Shown: piece after piece, positions 1-6,748 of the stretch | Layout of the letters: every line of letters begins with the position of its first letter | How positions within the stretch are numbered: position 1 is the stretch's first letter | DNA from: JAYFRE01 sp034926235 | GTDB lineage: Bacteria > Pseudomonadota > Alphaproteobacteria > Rhodospirillales > Magnetospirillaceae | DNA: 15,119 bases | Assembly (NCBI GenBank): GCA_034926235.1 | Contig: JAYFRE010000024.1 | Coordinates: 1-15,119 of the forward strand | Reading direction: 5' to 3' | Program-made: the position numbers and the translations under genes | The notes under the pieces: generated by a model | The model's input: only the letters and a program-made list of their open reading frames with translations | Database searches by the model: none | What the model was told of the DNA's origin: nothing

Positions 1-56
1 GAAAGCCGGAAGATGTCCTACAAAACGCGTTTCGCGCCGCTGGAAAGCTTCGGATC

Positions 57-90
57 GGGCGGATGGCGGCCTTTTCGCGCCGCCCCGCCC
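57..90. repeat. GC-rich stem-loop downstream of the nitroreductase gene
   Basis: Positions 57-62 plus 65-70 pair fully with 79-84 plus 85-90. This gives a 12-bp all-GC stem with a 2-nt AT bulge (63-64) and an 8-nt loop (71-78). It lies just beyond the nitroreductase stop codon (104-106, minus strand), where a terminator is expected, but neither strand shows a T-tract after it. It could also belong to a plus-strand gene entering from the left: frame 1 from base 1 is open for 30 codons and stops with TGA at 91-93, directly after the stem. I do not recognise that peptide. Otherwise bases 1-103 show nothing I can name. Confidence 0.4.
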
Positions 91-103
91 TGATCCGTTT
101 ACC

Positions 104-805
104 TCAATCCTCGCGGAACGTCACGAATTCGGACAAAGGCGCGCGTTCGGGGATGTGCTTGTTGATCAGCGCGTCCCGATCCTCGTGCCCAAGCCCGATG
201 CTGCAGCAAATCCGCATATCGGCGGGAATGCCCAATTCCTCGCGGATGATGCGGTGGAACTGTGCAATCGATTGCTGCTGGCAGGACGCCAGGCCGAATC
301 CTTGCGCCGCCAGCATGATCGATTGGGCGAAACCGCCGATATCCAGCCACATACCCTGCCCCATCCGCTGATCGATGGTCACGATGACGACGGTGGGCGC
401 GCCGAAAAACTCGAAATTCCGCGCCAGATGGCGTGTCATCGCCTCGGTATCGGTCTTGGCGATGCCCAGGAGACGGTAGAGAGCCAGGCCCGAGCTACGC
501 CGGCGCGAAATATAGGGTTCGCACCATTCCTCGGGGTAATAGCGGAATTCGCCTTTTTCAGCCGGATCGTTCTTGTGGAACGCAGCAACGAGACGTTCCT
601 TCAGCCGCTTCAGCACATCGCCGCCGGCGACCCAGACTTGCCAGGGCTGGGTATTGCTGCCGCTGGGCGATTTGGCAGCCAAGGTCAGGATTTGTTCGAT
701 CACCGGGCGTTCGACCGGGGCAGGCAGAAAAGCGCGCACCGAATGGCGGCGCAGCATCGCCTCGAACACATCGCATTCGGCTTTGGGGAAAATCTCGTCC
801 GTCAT
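104..805 (-). CDS. Nitroreductase family FMN-dependent oxidoreductase
   Basis: A 233-residue protein of the nitroreductase (NfsB/PnbA-like) fold. The family binds FMN as a dimer and uses NAD(P)H to reduce nitroaromatics, quinones or related acceptors in the cytoplasm; the real substrate cannot be read from sequence. Visible marks are the N-terminal FMN-phosphate motif RRHSVRAF (19-26), the SPSGSNTQPWQ segment (46-56) typical of the PnbA-like subgroup, and a C-terminal part with GLGHED, IN and ERAPLSEFVTF. Length is normal for the family. The ATG start has a good Shine-Dalgarno, GGAGG at 814-818, 8 nt upstream. Only 14 bp separate it from the parC stop, so it is probably the last gene of the parC transcript. 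A metabolic oxidoreductase behind parC suggests operon position rather than shared function. Confidence 0.9.
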   Translation of the reverse strand: MTDEIFPKAECDVFEAMLRRHSVRAFLPAPVERPVIEQILTLAAKSPSGSNTQPWQVWVAGGDVLKRLKERLVAAFHKNDPAEKGEFRYYPEEWCEPYISRRRSSGLALYRLLGIAKTDTEAMTRHLARNFEFFGAPTVVIVTIDQRMGQGMWLDIGGFAQSIMLAAQGFGLASCQQQSIAQFHRIIREELGIPADMRICCSIGLGHEDRDALINKHIPERAPLSEFVTFRED

Positions 806-819
806 TCTCGTCGCCTCCG

Positions 820-3039
820 TCAGGTAAATTTATTATGGCGTGGAAAGCCTGTTGGCGGAGTCCGACCGACGGATGCTCGCCGTCCCAACCAAGCCATCAG
901 ATCCATCTCACGCCGTGTTTTATCGCCGATCCGCCAGCACAGGCCGTCGGCCAGGGTAAAGAACTTGATGTCGGAGGTTCCGCCATCGCGGTAGCGTTGC
1001 AGCAGAACGCCGCGGCCGCGCGCCATCTCGGGAATTTCCTCCGCCATGAAGACCAGAAGCTTGCGGTTCTGGCCGATGATCGCAACGGCGTCCCCCTCGA
1101 CCGGCAGGAAGAAAGCCGCTTTGTCGCCATCTCCCGGATTGAGGATCTGTTTGCCGTTGCGGGTTTGGGCCAGGACATCCTCGGCCTTGATGATGAAGCC
1201 CCGTCCTTGGGCCGATGCGACCAAAAGGCGCTTATCCGGCTCGAACAGCATCCGCCCGACGATATCGGCGTCGTTGGGCAAATCGATCATCAGCCGCACC
1301 GGCTCGCCATGGCCGCGCCCGCGCGGGATGCGGTCGCCATTCAGCGTGTAGATCCGGCCGGTATCCGCCAGCAGCAGAATACGGTCGGTCGTCGCCGCCT
1401 TGATCGTGAATTTCAGCGAATCGCCGTCTTTGAACTTTAGATCCTCGTCATGATCCTGATGGCCTTTGACAGCGCGGATCCAGCCCTTTTCGGACAGAAT
1501 GACGGTGATGTCCTCCCGCTCGACAAAGGCTTCGATCGGCACTTCCGTGACCATCGGCGGGGCGCCGATGCGGGTGCGGCGGCGTCCCAGCGGGTCGGTC
1601 GGACCGAATTCCGCCTTGATCGCCGCGATCTCACCCGCGATCCGCTGCCAGCGCAAACCTTCGTCGCCTAAAAGCCGGACGATGCCCGCACGCTCGTCGG
1701 ACAAGGTCGCATGTTCGCCCCTGAGTTCCATCTCCTCCAGCCGGCGCAGCGAACGCAACCTCATATTCAAGATTGCTTCTGCCTGAACGTCGGTCAGGGC
1801 GAAGGTGGCCATCAGCACCGGTTTCGGCTGATCTTCCTCGCGGATGATGGCGATCACCCGGTCGAGATCGAGATAGGCCTTGATATAGCCCTCTAGAATC
1901 TCCAGGCGCTTTTCGATCCGGCCCAAACGATGGTTGGTGCGGCGCAGCAGCACCTCGTGCCGGTGGTCCAAAAAGGCCCGCAGAACTTCCTTCAGCGTCA
2001 TCACCCGCGGCACCGAAGCGGCGTCCAGCAGGTTCATATTGAGCGACACCCGGCTTTCGAGATCGGTCAGATGAAAAAGCTGCTCCATCAGCACATCGGC
2101 CTCGACCGACCGGCTGCGCGGTTCCAGCACGATGCGGACCTCGGTCGTCGATTCGTCGCGGATGTCGCCCAGAAGCGGCAGCTTCTTTGCCTCCATCAGC
2201 TCCGCGATCCGCTCGATCAGCTTCGATTTCTGGATTTGATAGGGAATTTCGGTGATGGCGACCTGATAGAGGCCGTGCGACAGCTTTTCCACTTCCCAGC
2301 GCGCGCGCAGACGGAAACTGCCCCGCCCGGTACGATAGGCGTCCAGAATCGCTTCACGGCTTTCGACCAACTCGCCGCCGGTCGGAAAATCGGGCCCCGG
2401 CAGCCGCACGACCAGATCGTCGATAGAACAATCGGGATGCGCGATCAGATGATCAAGCGCATCGCAGATCTCGCCCACATTATGCGGCGGAATGCTGGTG
2501 GCCATGCCGACGGCGATTCCGGCCGCGCCATTGGCCAGCAGATTGGGAAAGGCCGCCGGCATGACCACCGGTTCCTCGTCACTGCCGTCATAGGTGGCGC
2601 GGAAATCGACCGCATCTTCGTCCAGACCGTCCATCAGGGCGGCGGCGACGCGAGTCAGCTTGGCTTCGGTGTATCGCATGGCGGCGGCATTATCGCCGTC
2701 GATATTGCCGAAATTGCCCTGCCCTTCGACCAGCGGATAACGCACGGCGAAATCCTGGGCCAGACGCACCAGGGTGTCATAGACCGCGACATCGCCATGA
2801 GGGTGATATTTACCGATGACGTCACCGACGACGCGGGCGCATTTCTTGAAGCCCCCGGACGGGTCCAGCTTCAATTGCGCCATGGCGTAAAGCAGGCGGC
2901 GATGCACCGGCTTCAACCCGTCGCGCACATCGGGCAACGACCGGGAAACGATGGTGGACATCGCATAAGCGAGATAGCGTTCCTGCAATGCCTCGGCCAA
3001 AGGGGTATCGAGATCGCCGCTGCCGGCTACTGCTGCCAT
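820..3039 (-). CDS. parC: DNA topoisomerase IV subunit A
   Basis: A 739-residue type IIA topoisomerase A subunit. With ParE it decatenates daughter chromosomes and relaxes supercoils. The N-terminal breakage-reunion domain shows DGLKPVHRR (40-48), the winged-helix segment GKYHPHGD (76-83), the active-site tyrosine Y123 in MRYTEAKLTR, and an intact EEPVVMPAAFPNLLANG-type tower region. The C-terminal beta-pinwheel (about 500-739) is shorter than in GyrA and carries only a degenerate box (ARGRGVLLQRY), which favours ParC over GyrA. The residue aligned with the E. coli quinolone-contact Ser80 is Val84; the Glu84 equivalent is Asp88. ATG start with AGAGGA at 3046-3051, 6 nt upstream. It follows recO after 31 bp, an order I associate with Alphaproteobacteria. 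Confidence 0.95.
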   Translation of the reverse strand: MAAVAGSGDLDTPLAEALQERYLAYAMSTIVSRSLPDVRDGLKPVHRRLLYAMAQLKLDPSGGFKKCARVVGDVIGKYHPHGDVAVYDTLVRLAQDFAVRYPLVEGQGNFGNIDGDNAAAMRYTEAKLTRVAAALMDGLDEDAVDFRATYDGSDEEPVVMPAAFPNLLANGAAGIAVGMATSIPPHNVGEICDALDHLIAHPDCSIDDLVVRLPGPDFPTGGELVESREAILDAYRTGRGSFRLRARWEVEKLSHGLYQVAITEIPYQIQKSKLIERIAELMEAKKLPLLGDIRDESTTEVRIVLEPRSRSVEADVLMEQLFHLTDLESRVSLNMNLLDAASVPRVMTLKEVLRAFLDHRHEVLLRRTNHRLGRIEKRLEILEGYIKAYLDLDRVIAIIREEDQPKPVLMATFALTDVQAEAILNMRLRSLRRLEEMELRGEHATLSDERAGIVRLLGDEGLRWQRIAGEIAAIKAEFGPTDPLGRRRTRIGAPPMVTEVPIEAFVEREDITVILSEKGWIRAVKGHQDHDEDLKFKDGDSLKFTIKAATTDRILLLADTGRIYTLNGDRIPRGRGHGEPVRLMIDLPNDADIVGRMLFEPDKRLLVASAQGRGFIIKAEDVLAQTRNGKQILNPGDGDKAAFFLPVEGDAVAIIGQNRKLLVFMAEEIPEMARGRGVLLQRYRDGGTSDIKFFTLADGLCWRIGDKTRREMDLMAWLGRRASVGRTPPTGFPRHNKFT

Positions 3040-3070
3040 GGTCTTTCCTCTAGCCTTGAAACGGCGCGCA

Positions 3071-3796
3071 TCATAAAGCAGATCGCGCCGCGATACGCGC
3101 GATAAATCGCATTCTAGCCGGCGGCGGACGCTTCCCTTGCGGCCCCAGAAGGTGGCGCTCCAGGAAATAGCCGGTCAACCTCAACCCGTCCGCGATCTCG
3201 GCCGGCGTTCCGTCGTCGCCGCTCAGTAGGAAGGGCGGTAAAGGAAGCAACCGGTCCCGGTACGGTTCGCCCGCCGAGGCACTGACCGCCGCGCCGCTTT
3301 TCGGCGACACATAGATCAACTGGTCGTTCCGGCCCGTGACCGCGCAACGGGACAGATCGAGCCCAAAACCAAGATCGGCCAGCAGCCCCAGTTCCCAGCG
3401 GACATAAAGACTTTGCCAATCCGGCCCGCCGATCGCGGTCAGCCATGCCGCCAGCGCATCATGAACACCGCCATGCGGTTCGCGCTCGGGCAGCAGCATT
3501 TCGGTCAAAGCGCAGGCCGACGCGATCGCGGCCAGACGGGCCGCATCATCCAGCCAGCGGGTGCCGAAAGGCTCCAGCGGTTCCCAGGTGAAGGTTCCCA
3601 GATGTTCGGCCAGACGCGCCCGCCAGACCAGACTCACACGATTACCCGGTTGCAGCACCCCTTGGGCCCGCCGCCCCGCCCCGCCCCGCACCAGCCCGGA
3701 ATGACGGCCATGCGCGGCAGAGAGCACGGACATGATCGCCGAGCTTTCGCCGTGACGCCGCGCCGACAAAACGATGGCGGTGTCGGACCATTCCAT
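3071..3796 (-). CDS. recO: DNA repair protein RecO
   Basis: A 241-residue RecO. It works with RecR and RecF to load RecA on SSB-coated gaps and anneals complementary strands. The N-terminal OB-fold (about 1-80) starts with the typical WSDTAIVLSARRHGE and has the GLVRGG segment (35-40). The helical C-terminal part has YVRWELGLLADLGFGLDLS (131-149) followed by C151-AVTGR and IYVSPKSGAAVS. Of the four cysteines that form a zinc site in some RecO proteins, only C151 remains in this region. To my knowledge this is usual for alphaproteobacterial RecO. The Shine-Dalgarno is poor (a G-run about 8 nt upstream), and the gap to the era stop is 25 bp, so expression probably depends on the era transcript. 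Confidence 0.93.
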   Translation of the reverse strand: MEWSDTAIVLSARRHGESSAIMSVLSAAHGRHSGLVRGGAGRRAQGVLQPGNRVSLVWRARLAEHLGTFTWEPLEPFGTRWLDDAARLAAIASACALTEMLLPEREPHGGVHDALAAWLTAIGGPDWQSLYVRWELGLLADLGFGLDLSRCAVTGRNDQLIYVSPKSGAAVSASAGEPYRDRLLPLPPFLLSGDDGTPAEIADGLRLTGYFLERHLLGPQGKRPPPARMRFIARIAARSAL

Positions 3797-3821
3797 GACG
3801 GGCTGCCCCCGTCAGTCCGGC

Positions 3822-4727
3822 CTAGACATTGTAGTCGAGGCCGAGGTCGCGATAGACCGAGCGTTCATCCTGCCAATTCTCGCGCACCTTGACATGCAGG
3901 AACAGATGAACGGGACGTTCCATCATCTCCGCCAATTCCTTGCGGGCCCGCTCGCCGATCATCTTCACCCGGGTTCCGCCCTTGCCCAGCATGATCGCCT
4001 TCTGGCTGTCCTTGCGCACGAAGATGATCTGATCGATACGTACGGAACCGTCTTCCATTTCGGTCCAGCCCTCGGTTTCGACCGTGGCCGCATAGGGCAG
4101 TTCCTGATGAAGCTGCAGAAAGATCTGTTCGCGCGTGACCTCGGCCGCCAGCAGACGCATGGGCATGTCCGAGACCTGATCCTCGGGGAAATGCCAGGGT
4201 CCCTCGGGCAGGTCGGCGGCGATATGGGCCAGCAATGCGTCCGTCCCGTCGCCGCTGGCCGCGCTGATCATGAACACCGCGTCGAAAATCCCCTGGGCGG
4301 ACGCCTCTTCGGCCAGGGACAACAGCTTTTCGCGCCGGATCAGATCGATCTTGTTCAGAACCAGATCGGCGCGCTGGTGACGCTCCTTCAACCCGGCGAT
4401 GATCGATACCGCCTCTTCATCGAAGCCGCGCTGGCTGTCCAGGATAAGCGCCACCCGGTCGGCGTCGGAAGCGCCGCCCCAGGCGGCCTGAATCATCGCC
4501 CGGTCCAGACGGCGCTTCGGCGCGAAAATACCCGGCGTGTCGATGAAGATCACCTGGGCCGGCCCCGTCAGGGCGATGCCCAGAACCCGTGTGCGCGTCG
4601 TCTGCACCTTGGGCGAAACGATCGACACTTTGGTGCCGACCAGCCGGTTGATCAAGGTCGATTTTCCCGCATTGGGCGGCCCCAGAACGGCAACAAATCC
4701 GCAGCGCGGCGCCAAATCCTGCGTCAT
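3822..4727 (-). CDS. era: Ribosome-assembly GTPase Era
   Basis: A 301-residue GTPase that binds the 3' end of 16S rRNA and helps mature the 30S subunit at the inner membrane surface. All GTPase motifs are present: G1 GPPNAGKS (16-23), G2 in QTTRTR (42-47), G3 DTPG (63-66), G4 NKID (125-128) and G5 SAASGDG (155-161). The C-terminal KH domain has the RNA-binding loop GKGG (248-251) and ends with the usual WQDERSVYRDLGLD. The frame stays open upstream to 5084, but family length and the motif positions place the start at the ATG at 4727, with GGGGAG at 4734-4739. This ATG overlaps the rnc TGA (4724-4727), so translation is probably coupled to rnc. The rnc-era pairing is widespread in bacteria. 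Confidence 0.97.
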   Translation of the reverse strand: MTQDLAPRCGFVAVLGPPNAGKSTLINRLVGTKVSIVSPKVQTTRTRVLGIALTGPAQVIFIDTPGIFAPKRRLDRAMIQAAWGGASDADRVALILDSQRGFDEEAVSIIAGLKERHQRADLVLNKIDLIRREKLLSLAEEASAQGIFDAVFMISAASGDGTDALLAHIAADLPEGPWHFPEDQVSDMPMRLLAAEVTREQIFLQLHQELPYAATVETEGWTEMEDGSVRIDQIIFVRKDSQKAIMLGKGGTRVKMIGERARKELAEMMERPVHLFLHVKVRENWQDERSVYRDLGLDYNV

Positions 4728-5410
4728 ACGATTCTCCCCAGAAGAACGGCGGCGGCGGCCTGTTCGGCAGCCCGTTTCGATGAGCCTTGTCCGGTCGCCG
4801 GCTCCAATCCCTCGACCTCGACCGAAACAAGGAAGGACGGATCGTGCGACGGCCCTTCGGTCTTCAGCACACGATAGACCGGCAAAGGCTTGCCCAGTCC
4901 TTGCGCCCATTCCTGCAAGGCTGTCTTTCCGTCCTTGGGCGGATTGAGGGATTCGGCCATCAGCGGCGTCCAGTAATGGCGCACCAGCCGGTCGGCATCG
5001 GCCAGACCGCCATCGGCGTAGATCGCGCCCAGCACCGCTTCGCAGGCATCGGCCAGGATGGTCAGGTTGCGACGCCCGCCGCAATCCTCCTCGCCTTTGG
5101 ACAGAACCAGCGCATCCTCGATTCCCAATTGAAGGGCGATCCGCGCCAATGCCTCGCGCCGCACCAGGGCAGCATGCCGCCGCGCCAGTTCACCTTCATT
5201 CTCGTTGGGGAAATGCCGGAACAGCATGCCGGCGACGCACAGGCCCAGCACCCGGTCGCCCAGAAACTCCAGCCTTTCATAGCCGAAATCGGAGCCTGAG
5301 CCGCCACGCCCCGGCAAGGCGCTGGGATGTGTCATCGCCTCTTCCAGCAGCCGGATATCGGTGAAACGGTACCCCAGGGTCTTCCTTAGGTTTGATAAGC
5401 GGTCCGTCAT
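4724..5410 (-). CDS. rnc: Ribonuclease III
   Basis: A 228-residue double-strand-specific endoribonuclease that processes the rRNA precursor and structured mRNAs. The N-terminal RNase III domain carries the signature ERLEFLGDRVLGL (45-57), with metal ligands E45 and D52 and the second acidic pair D121 and E124 in DACEAVLGAIYADGG. A dsRNA-binding domain fills residues about 160-225, starting at DGKTALQEWAQ and ending in SSKRAAEQAAAAVLL. Length matches the family. The ATG lies 10 bp after the lepB stop and has only a weak G-rich Shine-Dalgarno (GGGA), consistent with translation from the lepB transcript. The gene overlaps era by 4 bp. In E. coli rnc is autoregulated through a 5' hairpin; I see no obvious equivalent in the 10-bp gap. 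Confidence 0.97.
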   Translation of the reverse strand: MTDRLSNLRKTLGYRFTDIRLLEEAMTHPSALPGRGGSGSDFGYERLEFLGDRVLGLCVAGMLFRHFPNENEGELARRHAALVRREALARIALQLGIEDALVLSKGEEDCGGRRNLTILADACEAVLGAIYADGGLADADRLVRHYWTPLMAESLNPPKDGKTALQEWAQGLGKPLPVYRVLKTEGPSHDPSFLVSVEVEGLEPATGQGSSKRAAEQAAAAVLLGRIV

Positions 5411-5420
5411 GGCGTCCCGA

Positions 5421-6206
5421 TCATTCGATCACGGTAAAGAACCGGTCCCAGCGAATCGCGCCGGGCCATTTCCACACTTCCCAGAACGAGGCGGAATCGT
5501 CGATGGAGAACCAGACGATCTCGGCGCGGCCAACCAAATTCTCGAACGGCACATAGCCGACCTGGGCGAGATAGCGGCTGTCCTGCGAATCGTCGCGGTT
5601 GTCCCCCATCATGAAATAAGCGTTTTCGGGCACCACATAGATGCCGGTATTGTCCGGATCGATGTAATTGATCCCGAGGGCCGCATAAGCGCGCCGCGTT
5701 TCCGTATCGGGATTGAGCAGGATGATATGGCTCCGCCCGTTCGGCAGGGTCTCGATATAGCGTTTCTGCCGCCTGAGATTGCCCCGTCCGTCACGATAGA
5801 CGTAATCCTCGATCTGGCGGCGTTCCACCAGTTGATCATTGATGTAAAGCTGCCCGCGGGTCACCTGGATGCGATCGCCCGGCAGGCCGATCACCCGCTT
5901 GATATAATCCGTGCTGTCGTCGGTCGGCAATTTAAACACCGCGACATCACCCCGTTCGGGCGGACTGGCCAGAATCCGGCCTTCAAACAAATTGGGGCCG
6001 AAAGGCAAGGAATAGCGGCTGTAGCCATAGGAATATTTCGAGACGAACAGATAATCGCCGACCAGAAGCGTCGGGATCATCGATCCGGACGGAATGCTGA
6101 ACGGCTCGAACGCCACGCTGCGCACGAGAAGAGCGATGATGGCGGCATAGAAGATCGTCTTGACCGTCTCTGCGATGCCGCCTTGTTTTTTGCGTGAATG
6201 TCCCAT
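5421..6206 (-). CDS. lepB: Signal peptidase I
   Basis: A 261-residue inner-membrane serine protease that removes signal peptides from exported proteins. There is one N-terminal membrane segment (about 15-33), as is usual in Alphaproteobacteria, in contrast with two in E. coli. Catalytic motifs are box B SGSMIPTLLVGD with nucleophile S42, box D YIKRVIGLPGD with general-base K103, and box E GDNRDDSQDSRY (201-212). The chain between boxes D and E is long enough for the extended beta domain. No clear Shine-Dalgarno precedes the ATG, but the next in-frame start would cut the membrane segment, so I keep this one. The 131-bp gap upstream separates it from acpS and may hold its own promoter. It heads the lepB-rnc-era-recO-parC run. 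Confidence 0.96.
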   Translation of the reverse strand: MGHSRKKQGGIAETVKTIFYAAIIALLVRSVAFEPFSIPSGSMIPTLLVGDYLFVSKYSYGYSRYSLPFGPNLFEGRILASPPERGDVAVFKLPTDDSTDYIKRVIGLPGDRIQVTRGQLYINDQLVERRQIEDYVYRDGRGNLRRQKRYIETLPNGRSHIILLNPDTETRRAYAALGINYIDPDNTGIYVVPENAYFMMGDNRDDSQDSRYLAQVGYVPFENLVGRAEIVWFSIDDSASFWEVWKWPGAIRWDRFFTVIE

Positions 6207-6283
6207 CGAATGCCAATGCCCGGGATAAGGAAAGCCGGCCCGAAGACAGGCGGGATAAAGCTTGGAAAACCGCGGCGATCAAG

Positions 6284-6307
6284 CCTTAAAAAACAGGGGG
6301 CTGTCAA
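6284..6307 (-). promoter_or_regulatory. Candidate -35 region in the acpS-lepB gap
   Basis: On the minus strand a perfect consensus -35 hexamer TTGACA (6302-6307) faces lepB. At a 17-18 bp spacing only weak -10 matches occur (GCTTGA at 6279-6284, CTTGAT at 6278-6283). Start of transcription would be near 6270, leaving a leader of about 65 nt. The same bases can also be read as a weak terminator for acpS: GGCT/AGCC forms a 4-bp stem around TGAC, followed after a few bases by six Ts. Both readings are tentative. The rest of the 131-bp gap (6207-6337) holds nothing else I can name. Confidence 0.3.
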
Positions 6308-6337
6308 GCCGCGCGCGAATTTTTTGAAATGGCCGCC

Positions 6338-6748
6338 CTAGCGTCCGTCCGGCTCCGCCGACAGGATCACCATCGCCTGAGCCAGCGGATATTCATCCGT
6401 GATGGTCAACGCAATCTGCGCCGTCATTCCTGCGGGAACAAGCTCGGCCAGCCGCGCCGCTGCACCGCCGGTCAGCCGCAACGTCGGCTGTCCGCCGGGC
6501 AGATTGACCACGCCGATATCGCTCCAGAACACACCCCGGCGGAATCCGGTGCCCAGGGCCTTCGAGCAGGCTTCCTTGGCCGCGAACCGCTTGGCGTAGG
6601 TCGAGGCGCGCACCGATTCGGTCCGCCGCTCCGCCTTGCGCCGTTCTTCTTGGGTGAAGATCCGGGCGATGAAGCGCTCGCCGAACCGGTCAAGGGTCCG
6701 TTCGATGCGCCGGATGTCCACCAGATCGGAGCCCAGCCCGATGATCAT
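6338..6748 (-). CDS. acpS: Holo-[acyl-carrier-protein] synthase
   Basis: A 136-residue group I phosphopantetheinyl transferase. It moves 4'-phosphopantetheine from coenzyme A to a serine of apo-ACP, activating fatty acid synthesis. The N-terminal GLGSDLVDIRRIE (4-16) carries Mg ligand D8, and the second motif RFAAKEACSKALGTGF (54-69) carries E59. The C-terminal strand QIALTITDEYPLAQAMVIL is typical. Length is normal (120-140). The ATG overlaps the rsh stop by 4 bp (6745-6748) and has AGGA at 6752-6755, only 3 nt away, so coupling to rsh is likely. In many Alphaproteobacteria pdxJ lies directly upstream of acpS; here it is absent and rsh takes that place. Confidence 0.95.
   Translation of the reverse strand: MIIGLGSDLVDIRRIERTLDRFGERFIARIFTQEERRKAERRTESVRASTYAKRFAAKEACSKALGTGFRRGVFWSDIGVVNLPGGQPTLRLTGGAAARLAELVPAGMTAQIALTITDEYPLAQAMVILSAEPDGR

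Noticed and set aside
1930..3105. A 391-codon plus-strand open frame opposite parC
   Set aside because: Antisense shadow of well-conserved parC sequence; no family resemblance or plausible start region.
3774..4877. A 367-codon plus-strand open frame opposite era and the recO start
   Set aside because: Antisense shadow; the minus strand encodes all Era GTPase motifs in this interval.
4728..5084. N-terminal extension of era
   Set aside because: The extra 119 residues are Arg/Gly-rich out-of-frame reading of rnc; the motif spacing and Shine-Dalgarno fix the start at 4727.
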